Shown here piece after piece: positions 37,875 to 48,477 of a stretch of DNA of 64,000 nt (the first letter of the stretch is position 1; every line of letters begins with the position of its first letter). This DNA is from JAGXRK01 sp963714415. GTDB lineage: Bacteria; Bacteroidota; Ignavibacteria; Ignavibacteriales; Ignavibacteriaceae. The DNA is taken from contig CAVQOL010000023.1 in NCBI GenBank assembly GCA_963714415.1, forward strand, positions 5,633 through 69,632, read 5' to 3'. The notes beneath the pieces were generated by a model. It made no database searches. It was not told the DNA's origin and saw only the letters and a program-made list of their open reading frames with translations. A program made the translations under genes and the position numbers.

Positions 37875-38590
37875 GTTTCTCCTTCGTTAAATATATATCC
37901 TGCGCTTCTTACGCTGACAATGAAAAAAGGATTTGAAGGATCTTTTTCAAAATATTTTCTTAAACGCACGATAAAGTTATCAACGGTTCGGGTTTCAACC
38001 TCGGGATTAAGGTGCCAAACGTTTTCCAGAAGTTCTTTTCGTGATACAACTTTTCCTTTATTTTCAATCAAGTATTTCATTATCATTGCTTCATAAGTTG
38101 TTAGCTGGAATTCTTTCCTGCCTTTTTTACACCTAAGATTTTCAAAATTAATTTCATTATCTCCAAATTTGAAGAAGGGTTGGTTTGTTATTGCCTTGCT
38201 GTACCACGATTTTCGTTTTAACATTCCCTTTACACGCAGAAGCAGTTCATTCAAATGAAATGGTTTTGTCAGATAATCGTCGGCACCAATTTCAAGTCCT
38301 TTTACTTTATCTTCAACACTGGTTCTTGCTGTTAACATTAGTATAGGCATTTGCGGATTTTTGCTTCTAACCGTCTCCGCAATTTCAAATCCGTTAAAAT
38401 ATGGAAGCATAATGTCAAGAATAATCAAATCATATTCTCTTTCTTCAAAATATTTTATGGCTTCTTTTCCATCTTTTGCCCAATCGACCTTATAGCCTTC
38501 TTCAATTAAATTATACTCCAGCCCTAATGCCATTGTCTCTTCATCTTCAACTAAAAGAATTTTGCCGAATTCAATTTTGGATTCACTCAT
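37865..38590 (-). CDS. OmpR/PhoB-type response regulator
   Basis: This 241-residue protein has an N-terminal receiver domain with acidic pocket VEDEE, phospho-acceptor Asp59 in LIILDIMLP, a Thr in MLTARTS and Lys in YLTKPFH. The C-terminal winged-helix DNA-binding domain has LTTYEAMIMKYLIENKGKVVSRKELLENVW and RTVDNFIVRLRKYFE. The start overlaps the kinase stop by eight bases, so kinase and regulator form one operon. The target regulon is unknown; the neighbouring PagL-like gene is a possibility only by position. Confidence 0.93.
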   Translation of the reverse strand: MSESKIEFGKILLVEDEETMALGLEYNLIEEGYKVDWAKDGKEAIKYFEEREYDLIILDIMLPYFNGFEIAETVRSKNPQMPILMLTARTSVEDKVKGLEIGADDYLTKPFHLNELLLRVKGMLKRKSWYSKAITNQPFFKFGDNEINFENLRCKKGRKEFQLTTYEAMIMKYLIENKGKVVSRKELLENVWHLNPEVETRTVDNFIVRLRKYFEKDPSNPFFIVSVRSAGYIFNEGETKV

Positions 38591-39576
38591 TTGTCTTTTC
38601 CTTTAGTTTTTGTTTTGAAGATGATTTTTTCTTTTTATAAACAGGCAATTCTATTTTAACTGTTGTGCCCTTGCCTTTCCCATCGCTATGAACAGAAATT
38701 TTCCCTTTATGATTTTTAAGAATTTCTTTCACCCAGTAAAGTCCCAGCCCTGTGCCTTTTACGTTAGGAATATCCCTATCATAAATCCTATAAAATTTTT
38801 GGAACACTTTTTTCTGTTCATTAGCGAGAAATTCCGATTCCGTTATCCTTAAAGTCAATTTCTATTTTTTTAGGATGACAAACTATTTTCACATCAATTT
38901 TTAAGTTACCAGTGTTGTACTTTATTGCATTATCCATCAGATTATTAAAAACCATTTTAAAAGAATAAGGATCAATAAGCACCTCACAATCGCCGATATG
39001 TTCAACATTAAGTTTGTTATCGGGCAGTCTGAATTGTGAAGCGGAATCTTTAATTATCTTTGGAATGAATTGACCTGCCTGATAAACTATAAGACGATTT
39101 TTGTTTTGCTTTCCTTCAAGCACAGATATTTCAAGAATAGAGTTGATAAGATTTTGTAGGCGCGCCGTATCTCTCATCATAAATTCATAAAATTCTTTTT
39201 TCTTTTCGAGGGGCACATCTCTTGAGTTCAGTGTTTCAAGATAAAGCTGAATTGACGAGAGCGGAGATTTTAATTCGTGTGTGATGTTTGCAATAAAGTT
39301 ATCATACAGTTTTGTTAATCTTATCTGTATACTCAGATGCCTGAAGAAGAGAACAAGACTGAAGGAAAGTCCGGCTAGCATAACGATTCCGACTACAAAA
39401 GGAGCAACACTTGGAGTGTCAACAACAATTTGCGGGGATAATTCTTCGCCAACCTGTTCAAAGATTAAGTTGTTTTTTACATACCAATAAATCCATAACA
39501 GCAAAACAGCAAGCCAAACAAGCTGTGCAAGAATAAAAATAACCAGGTTATAAACGAACGAGTGCCGCTTACGCAT
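38583..39576 (-). CDS. Sensor histidine kinase (one frameshift)
   Basis: The kinase has two membrane segments (about 8-32 and 58-80) with a short periplasmic loop and no HAMP seen. The H-box is FIANITHELKSPLSSIQ (His100), followed by N-box NNLMDNAIKYN and DNGIGIS. At about 38825 an extra base breaks the frame; the corrected sequence continues ANEQKKVFQKFYRI to KGTGLGLYWVKEI (G-box) and ends KLKEKTNE at 38583, about 331 residues. It pairs with the OmpR-type regulator downstream. Confidence 0.9.
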
Positions 39577-39750
39577 AGCACATTCCTATAATTCTATTTA
39601 AGAAAAATCTAATTAGATGAATTAACAAACCAAATATCATTTTTATTCAGTTTAACATCAAATTAAGCTTATTAATTTTTACAATTCTTTTACAAACACA
39701 AAGTAATATTCTTTGCATAATTGTAATATAAATTATTCAGGAGAAACTAC

Positions 39751-41230
39751 TTGAAAGTTCTATTGATTTATCCCGAAACACCTTCAACATTCTGGAGTTT
39801 TAAGGAGGCACTTAAGTTTGTATCGAAAAAAGCTGCCGAGCCTCCGCTTGGACTTATTACTGTTGCGGCAATGCTGCCGGATGACTGGAAAAAGAAACTT
39901 ATCGATATTAATGTATCTAATCTAAGCAATAAAGATATCCTATGGGCAGATTACGTATTTATCAGTGCTATGAATGTTCATCTTAAATCATTCAAGGATA
40001 TTGTAAGAAGATGTAATAAACTCGGAGTTAAAGTTGTTGCCGGAGGTCCTTTGTGTACTACTCAGTATCAAGATCTTCTTGGTATAGATCATTTTATTCT
40101 TAATGAGGCAGAAATAACTCTGCCACTTTTTCTGGAAGATTTAAAAAACGGACAACCCACAACATGTTTATCAGACAAATGAGTTTCCTGAAGTGTCACT
40201 TGCCCATATTCCAATGTGGGAATTACTTGATATGAAAAAGTATGCTTCTATGAGTGTACAATATTCGCGCGGCTGTCCGTATGATTGTGAATTCTGCAGC
40301 ATAACAATGTTGAATGGAAGAAAACCAAGAGCAAAAAGTGCTGAACAGTTTCTAAATGAACTTAACCGGTTATATGAACTTGGCTGGCGAGGTGCAATTT
40401 CTGTTGTTGATGATAACTTCATTGGTAATAAGAGAAAATTGAAAATAGAATTTCTTCCTGCATTAGTTAAGTGGTCGAAAGAAAGAAAATATCCTTTCTT
40501 CTTTATAACAGAAGTTTCGATAAATCTTGCTGATGACGACGAACTAATGAAACTTATGGTTGAAGCAGGATTTAATAGTGTATTTGTTGGCATAGAAACA
40601 CCAAACAGTGAAAGTTTGAATGAATGCGGCAAGACAATAAATCTTAAACGCAACCTTGTTGAATCAGTTAATAAGTTACAAGGAAACGGAATGATTGTCT
40701 CCGGCGGTTTTATCGTCGGATTTGATAATGATACTGAAACGGTATTCGATGAACAAATAAATTTCATTCAGCAAAGCGGAATTGCAAATGCAATGGTTGG
40801 TTTGCTTAACGCACCAACCGGAACGAAATTATTTAACAGAATGAAAAAAGAAGGAAGACTTCTTGAGATGTTTTCCGGCAATAATATGGATGCATCCATT
40901 AACTTTATTCCCAAAATGGATTACACAAAACTTATCCGCGGTTACAGCAGACTATTAAATACAATTTATTCTCAGGAAGAATATTATAAGCGACTGAAAG
41001 TATTTTTAAAAGAATATACAGTTCCGCATTGGACACCGAAGACATTAAACCTTGAACAGTTAAAAGCTTTTTTTAGATTGCTCTGGTTGCTTGGAGTAAT
41101 TGAAAAAGGGAAACGATATTTCTGGAAGTTATTGTTTGTCAGTCTTTTAAAGTATCCCAGAAAATTTCCAATTGCAATGACTCTTGCGGTTTATGGTTTT
41201 CATTTTCGTCGCGTTATACAAACAGTCTAG
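39751..41230 (+). CDS. B12-binding radical SAM protein (one frameshift)
   Basis: Residues 1-135 are a cobalamin-binding-type domain (VLLIYPETPSTFWS, then AEPPLGLITVAAMLP). The radical SAM core has the cluster motif CPYDCEFCS and EAGFNSVFVGIETPN. The C-terminal region with HWTPKTLNLEQLKAFFRLLW looks like the DUF4070 extension of B12-dependent radical SAM methylases such as the hopanoid 2-methylase family. The frame changes near 40158; corrected reading PQHVYQTNEFPEVSLA joins the halves, about 493 residues. I choose TTG 39751 after CAGGAGAA. The substrate is unknown; no hopanoid genes are in the window. Confidence 0.85.
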
Positions 41231-41383
41231 AACAATAAAACACGGAGAACACAGCTTTTACGGATTTTCATAGATTCAATCGGTGTCCTCCGCGTTCTAT
41301 ATCTTAATCCGTAAAGAACTCTTTATCTAAACAATCATTATCGAATAACACAATTCGATGCTGAGGGCATCGCACAGAAAGCA

Positions 41384-43561
41384 TTACTCCATCAAAAAAT
41401 CTTTACCTAAAAAATTCTTATACCAGAAATTAACATACTCTCTTTGGGCGTGAATCCATTTGGGAAATCTGACACCATGCCTTTCATTGGGATATAACAT
41501 CAGTTCAAAATCCTTGTTCAGAGTAGTAAGTTTATCAACTAGTTGGATTGTATTTTGCATATGTACATTATCATCTAAAGTTCCATGTGTGATGCGTAAT
41601 TTCCCTTTATATTTATCTGCGTGAGTCATTGCAGAACCAAATTTATAACCTTCCGGATTTTCCTCAGGTGTATCCATAAATCTTTCAGTATATACATTGT
41701 CGTATAAGAGCCAATCGGTTCCGGAGTATTCTGCAATACCGTGCGTAAAATAATCTGCACCATATGTAAGTGCCATGCAAGTAACATAACCCCCATAACT
41801 GCCTCCGGTAATACCAATCTTTGTTGAATCGACAAACGGTTTGGTCTTTAGCCATTTAACGGCTTCAATGTAATCGTTCAGTTCCCATTTGCCAAGATTA
41901 CGGTGCATAAGTGCAGTTCCTTTTTTACCAAAATGTTCCGAGCCTCGGTGATCTACTACGAAATAAATAATGCCGCTCTGCGCTATAAAGAATCTATCTA
42001 GGTAAGCAAAAAAGGAATTTGATACATCTTTAACTCCTGGACCACCATAAACCGAAAAAAGAACGGGATAAGTTTTAGTTTCATCAAAATCGGGAGGAAG
42101 AACCCACATTGCAGGAAGTTCAATGCCATCCGAGGTCTTTATTTTCATCAGTTCGACTTTTCCCAAATTGTAATCGTCAAAAATTTCTGATTTTCTGTCT
42201 CCGATTAATTTAATGCAACTCACCACTAGAATTGTACAGTTCTGTTTTAGGAGGAGTTGAAATGTTACTGTGCGTTGTGTAAAAATAGGCTCCGTTTTCA
42301 GAAACAGTACAATTGTGTCTGCCTTCTGCACTGGTAAGTTTTTTAAATTTATTCCCATCAAAATCAACAACAAATAAATGCGTATCGAAAGAGTTATCCT
42401 TATTTCCTTCAAAATAGACTTTTTCGTTTTCTTCATCCACCAATACTATTTCTGTAACAGTCCAATCACCTGATGTTAATCTGGATTTAAGTTTGCCTTG
42501 CATATCATAATAATATAGGTGTTTCCAACCATCAATATCAGATCTTAGTAAAAAGCCCTTATTGTTTTTTAGTATGTAAAGATCCTCAAACCAGTCTACC
42601 CAGGTTGATTGCTTTTCTTCATAAACTAATCTGTTTTTCCCTGTTGAAGGATCGGCGGAAAGAATCTTCATATAATCCTGTCCACGATTCAGCAATTGAT
42701 AGAAAAGTTCTTTACTGTCAGTTGTCCAGAATGGCCATGCAGTATATTGATCTAGCAGTCTCATCCTCTTCAACCCAAACAACTTTATTGTTAATTAGAT
42801 GAGTAATACCGAGTTTTACATTGGGATTTGGATCTCCAGCTTTCGGATAATGTTCCCACTCAAGTTCTCCGTGAACACCATCTGATCTGAACAAAGGAAA
42901 TTTAGGAACCGGTGAATCGTCAGTTCTTAAAAAAGCAATCATTTCACTGTTAGGCGACCACCAGAAAGCTTTATAGTTGGTTGCCCGACCAAGAATCTCT
43001 TCCATATAAACCCAGGAAGCCCAACCGTTGTATATCGTTTCAGATGCATCAAAAGTTAAGCGTGTTTCGTTTCCTGTTTGAGTATCTGAATAATAAAGAT
43101 CACGGTTTTTTGTGTACGCAACTTTTTTTCCGTCAGGTGAAAGGGTTGGATTTTTTTTCTCGGCTTTATCATTTGTCAAGCGAATTACTTTTCCAACTGT
43201 TCTTGAAAAGAAATAATAATCTTTATCCTTAACAAATAAAAATCCGTCGTAGTCTTTTGTGTTGGCTATGCTTCCATCTAGAGTAAGATCATATTCAAGC
43301 AACACATCATCGTACTCGGAGTAATCAAGAATAACTTTTTCCTCACCGGTTGATGCATTAACAGCAAGCAAGTAATGCTTTCCCGTTTTCATTTTTTGAC
43401 TGGATATAATGCTCATCATCATACCAGCCTCTTAACTGCGGCAAAGGGTTTAAAATTCGTGGTTGACCGAACAAATAAACTTGATTGAAAGTAAGTTGTT
43501 TGTCTTGAGCCTGAACAAGTAAATTAAATCCTGTTATAAGGATAATTATAAAAGGCATCAA
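41384..43561 (-). CDS. Dipeptidyl peptidase IV family, S9B (three frameshifts)
   Basis: Four overlapping frames form one secreted S9B protease of about 725 residues. There is a signal peptide, an N-terminal beta-propeller (NPTLSPDGKKVAYTKNRDLYY), and the substrate-binding WVYMEEI typical of DPP-IV (usually DWVYEEE). The alpha/beta-hydrolase domain has nucleophile Ser in GGSYGGY, Asp in HGTLDDNVH and His in NERHGVRF. Frame changes lie near 43410, 42760 and 42225. Family members remove N-terminal X-Pro dipeptides and are common in protein-degrading Bacteroidota. Confidence 0.9.
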
Positions 43562-43751
43562 TCTTAAAAGTTTTTGAAGTTAAACTGCATTGATATCATC
43601 TCCTTAATGAAAGGAAATAAAAATTATTATTGAGTTACAATATGTTTTGATACGCTGAATATTGCAAGTAAAAAAAGTTTAAAAACATTATGTTCTTATC
43701 TTCATTAAAGAAAAAATATTCAATAGTTTTCAATAAACATTTGGAGAAGTT

Positions 43752-44643
43752 ATGCCAAGATCTCTTCTTGTTGTTCTGTTGACCTTAGTATTTGCTTTTT
43801 CTTTATTCTCACAGAAAGAATTAACAGATAAAACTCTTTTAATCCGCTGCGATGATATCGGAATGAGTCACGGAGTAAATCTTGCTGCGAAAGAATTAAT
43901 TGAAAGCGGATTGATTTTTTCCGCTTCAGTAATGGTTCCCTGCGCATGGTTTGATGAAGCAGTTGATATATTAAAAGACAATCCTCAAATAAGCGTAGGT
44001 GTTCATCTCACTTTGAATTCGGAATGGAAAAATTATAGATGGGGTCCTGTTGCAGGAACTGGTGCGGTTCCTTCACTTGTAGATTCGTTAGGCAATTTCT
44101 TTCCTTCACGTTCAGCATTTTTTGCAAACAATCCCAAACTTGAAGAAGTCGAAACAGAACTTCGTGCACAAATTAACAAGGCAATTAAGGCCGGATTAAA
44201 ATTTTCTTATCTCGACTACCATATGGGAACCGCTGTTGATAATCCGGAGATGAGAAAAATAGTTGAAAAACTTGCTTCGGAATATAACCTCGCAATCTCA
44301 CGTTACTTCGGTGAAATTGATCTCGAAAGCATGTACAGTGTTGATGTTGATGATGAAAGAAAATCATTTAATGACCACGTTAGATAGTCTTAAAGCCAAT
44401 CAGATTAATTTACTTGTCTGTCATATTGCGAAAGATAATGATGAAATGCAGGCAATGATTGACTTAAACGCTTTCGGTTTGAGAGAAATGAGCAAGCACA
44501 GAGAAGCAGAACTTAAAACACTTCTATCTGCAGCAATATCGGGTGAATTCATTCAAAGAGGGATTAGCTTAATTAATTATGATGACTTGATCAGACAATA
44601 TGGATTAAACAGTATGAAGTCACCTGGGGGAAGCGGATATTGA
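43752..44643 (+). CDS. YdjC/ChbG-type carbohydrate deacetylase, secreted (one frameshift)
   Basis: The protein has a signal peptide ending FSLFSQ. The metal-binding blocks of the YdjC family are present: IRCDDIGMSHGVNLA, VGVHLTLNSEW (His-x-x) and SYLDYHMGTAVDNPE. A single shift near 44370 splits the end; corrected KENHLMTTLDSLKANQINLL leads into VCHIAKDNDEM and the C-terminus at 44643, about 297 residues. Family members deacetylate chitooligosaccharides or related N-acetyl sugars. An AGAAG site precedes the ATG. Confidence 0.87.
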
Positions 44644-44736
44644 TTTATAAGTTTAACCTGTTTTTATAATACTTTTATATATTTTATACACATCAAAATC
44701 TAAAACTTAATTGAGGAAAGCAGAGTAACAATCCAG

Positions 44737-46752
44737 ATGTCTTTAAATCCAAAAGAACTTGATAACCTTTCAGTCAATACAATTCGCACACTATCAATGG
44801 ATGCAGTTCAAAAAGCTAATTCCGGTCACCCCGGAATGCCGATGGGTTGTGCACCAATCGCTTACGCATTATATACAAAAGTAATGAAACATAATCCTGC
44901 TAATCCCAGATGGTTTAATCGAGATAGATTTATCCTTTCCGCTGGTCATGGCAGTATGCTTCTTTATTCCATACTACATTTGTGCGGCTATGATATTTCA
45001 CTTGACGATTTAAAGAATTTCAGACAATGGGAAAGTAATACACCGGGACATCCTGAGTTTGGACATACTGCGGGTGTTGAGACTACAACCGGTCCGCTTG
45101 GTCAGGGTTTTGCTAATGCCGTTGGAATGGCAATTGCGCAGGAATATCTAGCATCTGTTTTTAATAAAGATGATATAAAATTATTTGATCATTTCATTTA
45201 TGGTATTTGCGGCGATGGTGATTTAATGGAAGGCATTTCTCACGAAGCCGCTTCTTTAGCCGGTCATTTAAAACTTGGGAGAATTATTTTCTTTTATGAT
45301 GATAACGGAATTACAATCGACGGCAAAACAGAACTGGCTTTTTCAGATGATACAAAAAAAAGATTTGTAGCTTATAACTGGCAAGTCTTGAATATTGATG
45401 ATGTTAACGACCTCGATCAAATAATAACTGCAGTTAAATTGGCACAAGATGAGTTAACAAAACCTACTTTAATAATTACGAAAACTCATATTGGATATGG
45501 AAGTCCGAATAAACAAGACTCGGCTTCAGCGCACGGTTCACCGCTTGGCGAAGAAGAAATTAAGTTGACAAAGAAAAATCTTGGCTGGGAAGAGAACAAA
45601 TCTTTTTATGTGCCAAGTGAAGTTCAATCCCTCTTTAAAGGCATTAAAAATAGCGGCATCAAAGCTGAAGAAATATGGCAGAAGAAATTTGATGAGTATA
45701 AAACAAAATATCCTAAGGATGCTGATTTGTTTTTAAGAATGATGAGTAATGAAATAAGTGATGAATGGATAGATCATCTTCCTTCATTTACAAACTATGA
45801 TGAAAAAATTGCTACTCGTTCGGCATCGGAAAAAGTGCTAAATGCTATTGCTGATTATCTGCCCGGACTTATCGGTGGTTCGGCTGATCTTGCACCATCT
45901 AACAACACTTTTCTTAAAAAGTATAAAACATTTTCGCCCTCAGATCATTCCGGAAGAAATTTTCATTTTGGAATTCGTGAACATGCTATGGGCAGTATAA
46001 TGAACGGAATGGCAATGTATGGCGGAGTTATTCCTTACGGTGGGACATTTCTTGTTTTTTCTGATTACTTACGACCAACTATTCGTCTTGCTGCGCTTTC
46101 AAAAGTAAAAGTAGTTTTTGTGTTTACTCATGACAGCATAGGACTTGGCGAAGATGGACCGACACATCAACCCATTGAACATATTGCATCATTAAGAGCA
46201 ATTCCAAATACTCTTGTTCTTCGTCCGGCAGACGCAAATGAAACTGTTGAAGCATGGAAAAAAGCAATTACGCATAAAGACGGACCTGTATGTTTAATAC
46301 TTACTCGCCAAAAACTAACAGTTATAAACAGAGACAAATATTCATCAGCAGGAGGATTTCAAAAAGGGGCTTATGTAATCAAGGATTCAAGTAATCCTCA
46401 ATTAATTTTACTTGCATCTGGTTCTGAAGTTGATCTTGCATTAAAATCTGCGGAGAAACTTGAAGCTGATAAAATCAACACAAGAGTTATAAGCTTTCCA
46501 AGCTGGGAATTATTCGAAGCACAAACCAACGAATATAAAGAATCCGTTTTGCCAAAATCAGTTAAAGCCAGGGTTGCAATTGAAGCCGGTGTCAAACAAG
46601 GATGGGAAAAATTTGTTGGTGATTCTGGCGATATTATCAGTATAGAAAAATTCGGTGCGTCTGCGCCCGATAAAGTTCTTTTTGAAAAGTACGGTTTTAC
46701 TATTGATAATATAATCCATACATCGAAAAAAGTAGTTGTTAAATTAAAATGA
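44737..46752 (+). CDS. tkt: Transketolase
   Basis: This 671-residue enzyme is full length and intact. It begins with TIRTLSMDAVQKANSGHPGMPMG. The ThDP motif is GDGDLMEGISHEAASLAGHL...N in YDDNGI. The C-terminal pyrimidine domain has FGIREHAMGSIMNGMAMYGG and FTHDSIGLGEDGPTHQPIEH, which place the catalytic Glu and substrate His. It moves two-carbon units between sugar phosphates in the pentose phosphate pathway. A 51-residue gene overlaps its stop. Confidence 0.97.
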   Translation: MSLNPKELDNLSVNTIRTLSMDAVQKANSGHPGMPMGCAPIAYALYTKVMKHNPANPRWFNRDRFILSAGHGSMLLYSILHLCGYDISLDDLKNFRQWESNTPGHPEFGHTAGVETTTGPLGQGFANAVGMAIAQEYLASVFNKDDIKLFDHFIYGICGDGDLMEGISHEAASLAGHLKLGRIIFFYDDNGITIDGKTELAFSDDTKKRFVAYNWQVLNIDDVNDLDQIITAVKLAQDELTKPTLIITKTHIGYGSPNKQDSASAHGSPLGEEEIKLTKKNLGWEENKSFYVPSEVQSLFKGIKNSGIKAEEIWQKKFDEYKTKYPKDADLFLRMMSNEISDEWIDHLPSFTNYDEKIATRSASEKVLNAIADYLPGLIGGSADLAPSNNTFLKKYKTFSPSDHSGRNFHFGIREHAMGSIMNGMAMYGGVIPYGGTFLVFSDYLRPTIRLAALSKVKVVFVFTHDSIGLGEDGPTHQPIEHIASLRAIPNTLVLRPADANETVEAWKKAITHKDGPVCLILTRQKLTVINRDKYSSAGGFQKGAYVIKDSSNPQLILLASGSEVDLALKSAEKLEADKINTRVISFPSWELFEAQTNEYKESVLPKSVKARVAIEAGVKQGWEKFVGDSGDIISIEKFGASAPDKVLFEKYGFTIDNIIHTSKKVVVKLK

Positions 46753-46904
46753 GTGGGCTTCGAAAGAAATTTTCGAAAAAGGAGTGGCTGGACTGTTGTG
46801 GTAAATTGTGCGATGATTGTAATATTTCAAAAGCATATAAAAATCATTACGGTAAAAAAGAGGGGGAGAAAAAATTAAAAAAGGATAAGAAAAAAGCTTT
46901 ATAA
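46749..46904 (+). CDS. 51-residue cysteine-rich basic protein overlapping tkt
   Basis: An ATG at 46749 overlaps the tkt stop by four bases (ATGA), giving a 51-residue protein ending at TAA 46904. It has four close cysteines in WLDCCGKLCDDCNIS (Cys16, 17, 21, 24) and a strongly basic tail (KKEGEKKLKKDKKKAL). The cysteine cluster could bind zinc or an iron-sulfur centre. The coupling to tkt and the downstream haem protein (18 bases later) suggest translation, but I do not recognise a family. Confidence 0.5.
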   Translation: MSGLRKKFSKKEWLDCCGKLCDDCNISKAYKNHYGKKEGEKKLKKDKKKAL

Positions 46905-46922
46905 AATAATCCAAGGAACTGT

Positions 46923-47333
46923 ATGAAAAAATTTCTAATCTTTCTGGTTGTAGTAATTGCGGGCATTCAGTTTATTCCGGTTGAGCAAACTAATCCTCCC
47001 GTTGAAAATGATCTTTTCGCTTCAAATGAAGTAAAGGATATGTTAAAACGAGCTTGCTACGATTGTCATTCCAATGAAACCGACTGGGTCTGGTACACTA
47101 AGATTGCTCCTATGTCCTGGCTTGCCGCAAGTGATGTTAATGGCGGAAGGGAAAATCTTAATTTTTCTGAGTGGGGAAATATAGGCACGATGGATCAGAA
47201 AAAAATAAAAGAAAAAATATGGGAACAGGTTCGCGAAGAACAAATGCCTTTGTGGCAGTATCGTATTATGCATGGTGACTCAAAGATCTCCATTGAAGAG
47301 AAAAATATTATTAGAGCCTGGGCAACTAATTAG
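46923..47333 (+). CDS. Haem-binding-domain protein with one c-type site
   Basis: This 136-residue protein has an N-terminal membrane anchor (FLIFLVVVIAGIQFIPV) and the haem c motif CYDCH (Cys45, Cys48, His49) followed by SNETDWVWYTKIAPMSW. The C-terminal half has GDSKISIEEKNIIRAW and a distal Met region REEQMPLW. This matches the Haem_bd (PF14376-type) family, thought to be periplasmic electron carriers or sensors. It lies directly behind tkt and the small Cys-rich gene. Confidence 0.88.
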   Translation: MKKFLIFLVVVIAGIQFIPVEQTNPPVENDLFASNEVKDMLKRACYDCHSNETDWVWYTKIAPMSWLAASDVNGGRENLNFSEWGNIGTMDQKKIKEKIWEQVREEQMPLWQYRIMHGDSKISIEEKNIIRAWATN

Positions 47334-47390
47334 TTTAAAAATTTTTTACTTATTTAAATTATATAGTGGCAATATAAAGTTGGTGATAAA

Positions 47391-47648
47391 GAAATAGGGG
47401 GTGGTGGCAAAATAATTTTGTGTCCGTTTGATAAATTTGATACTGAAACAAAAACAACTTCAATGGCAAGAACTACAGGATATACTTGTTCTGCGGTTGC
47501 GAGGTTATTAATTGAAGGACGTTATAAAAAAAGAGGCATATCTCCTCCTGAATTTGTCGGAAAAGAAGGAAATTGTTTCAATTATGTTGCATCTTATCTT
47601 AAAGAAAGAAATGTTCAATATACAGTGACTGAGGAGTTAATTACATAA
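47391..47648 (+). pseudogene. C-terminal remnant of saccharopine dehydrogenase
   Basis: About 80 residues match the C-terminus of saccharopine/aminoadipate-semialdehyde dehydrogenase proteins of this lineage: TTSMARTTGYTCSAVARLLI and ISPPEFVGKEGNCF, then VASYLKERNVQYTV. The whole enzyme should have about 390 residues, yet the preceding gene ends only 58 bases upstream, so the catalytic N-terminal part is missing. I therefore call it a deletion remnant. A small independent gene starting at TTG 47418 is possible but would lack the NAD-binding domain. Confidence 0.6.
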
Positions 47649-47651
47649 ATA

Positions 47652-48356
47652 ATGAATAAAGAAAATAGGATATCGCTATTCAATCGGATTGATCGCATTG
47701 AATTTATTAATATGGCCTTAAGTAAAGTTTCCACATGGACTCTTATCTTTTCAAATCTTGCAATAATATTATTTGCAATCATTGATGGTCTTAGCCTTCT
47801 AGAAGTGTTGTGGATTTATTGGATTCAAAGTGTGATAATTGGAATTTTTAACTTTATAAAAATACTCTCGCTCAAGGATTTTTCAACCGAAGGATTCAGA
47901 CAAGGAAATAAACAAGTTGAAGTAACAAATGCCGCCAAAATTTCAACTGCAATATTCTTTCTTTTCCATTACGGATTTTTTCATTTAATATATGCTGTTT
48001 TCCTTGGAAGCGGACTGCCATCGCTTTTTGGCGGAGCGCAATCAATTCAACCGAACTACCTTATCTTATCGGCAATTATTTTTCTTGCAAATTATACCGT
48101 TGAATTCATTTATTATATGCGCGACAGAGAACCCAAACCCAATCTCGGAGCTATGATGTTTGCTCCATATCCCAGAATAATACCAATGCATCTCACTATT
48201 ATTTTTGCAGGATTTGTCGGTGCCGGGGCTGGTATCTTTTCAATCGAATCGGGACTGGCTGTAATTATTTTCTTCACATTACTTAAAACCGTTGTTGATG
48301 TAATAACTCACAACACCGATATGCTGAAAGCTGCTTTTAAGAAAAAAAATAAATGA
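47652..48356 (+). CDS. DUF6498-type membrane protein
   Basis: This 234-residue protein has about six membrane segments. Sequences typical of DUF6498 are LLEVLWIYWIQSVIIGIFNF, FLFHYGFFHLIYAVFLG and MFAPYPRIIPMHLTIIFAG, with a C-terminal LLKTVVDVITHN. The function of the family is unknown. The four-base gap from the saccharopine remnant is probably incidental. Confidence 0.75.
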   Translation: MNKENRISLFNRIDRIEFINMALSKVSTWTLIFSNLAIILFAIIDGLSLLEVLWIYWIQSVIIGIFNFIKILSLKDFSTEGFRQGNKQVEVTNAAKISTAIFFLFHYGFFHLIYAVFLGSGLPSLFGGAQSIQPNYLILSAIIFLANYTVEFIYYMRDREPKPNLGAMMFAPYPRIIPMHLTIIFAGFVGAGAGIFSIESGLAVIIFFTLLKTVVDVITHNTDMLKAAFKKKNK

Positions 48357-48477
48357 TTTGTTGAGTGATGGAATTTCCTTGTTTTGCTTTGATGAATTAT
48401 AGATTATTGTCTTGATATCTATTCTTTAGTCGCTTACTTTTTATTCGAGTAACATTTACATTTAATTACTGTGTCTG

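Noticed and set aside
41240..41298. Long-range inverted similarity CACGGAGAACAC / GTGTCCTCCGCG
   Set aside because: Several mismatches and a loop of about 30 bases; could be chance or old repeat debris, no T-run.
44644..44736. Thiamine riboswitch in front of transketolase
   Set aside because: The leader is short and AT-rich and has none of the conserved TPP-riboswitch boxes.
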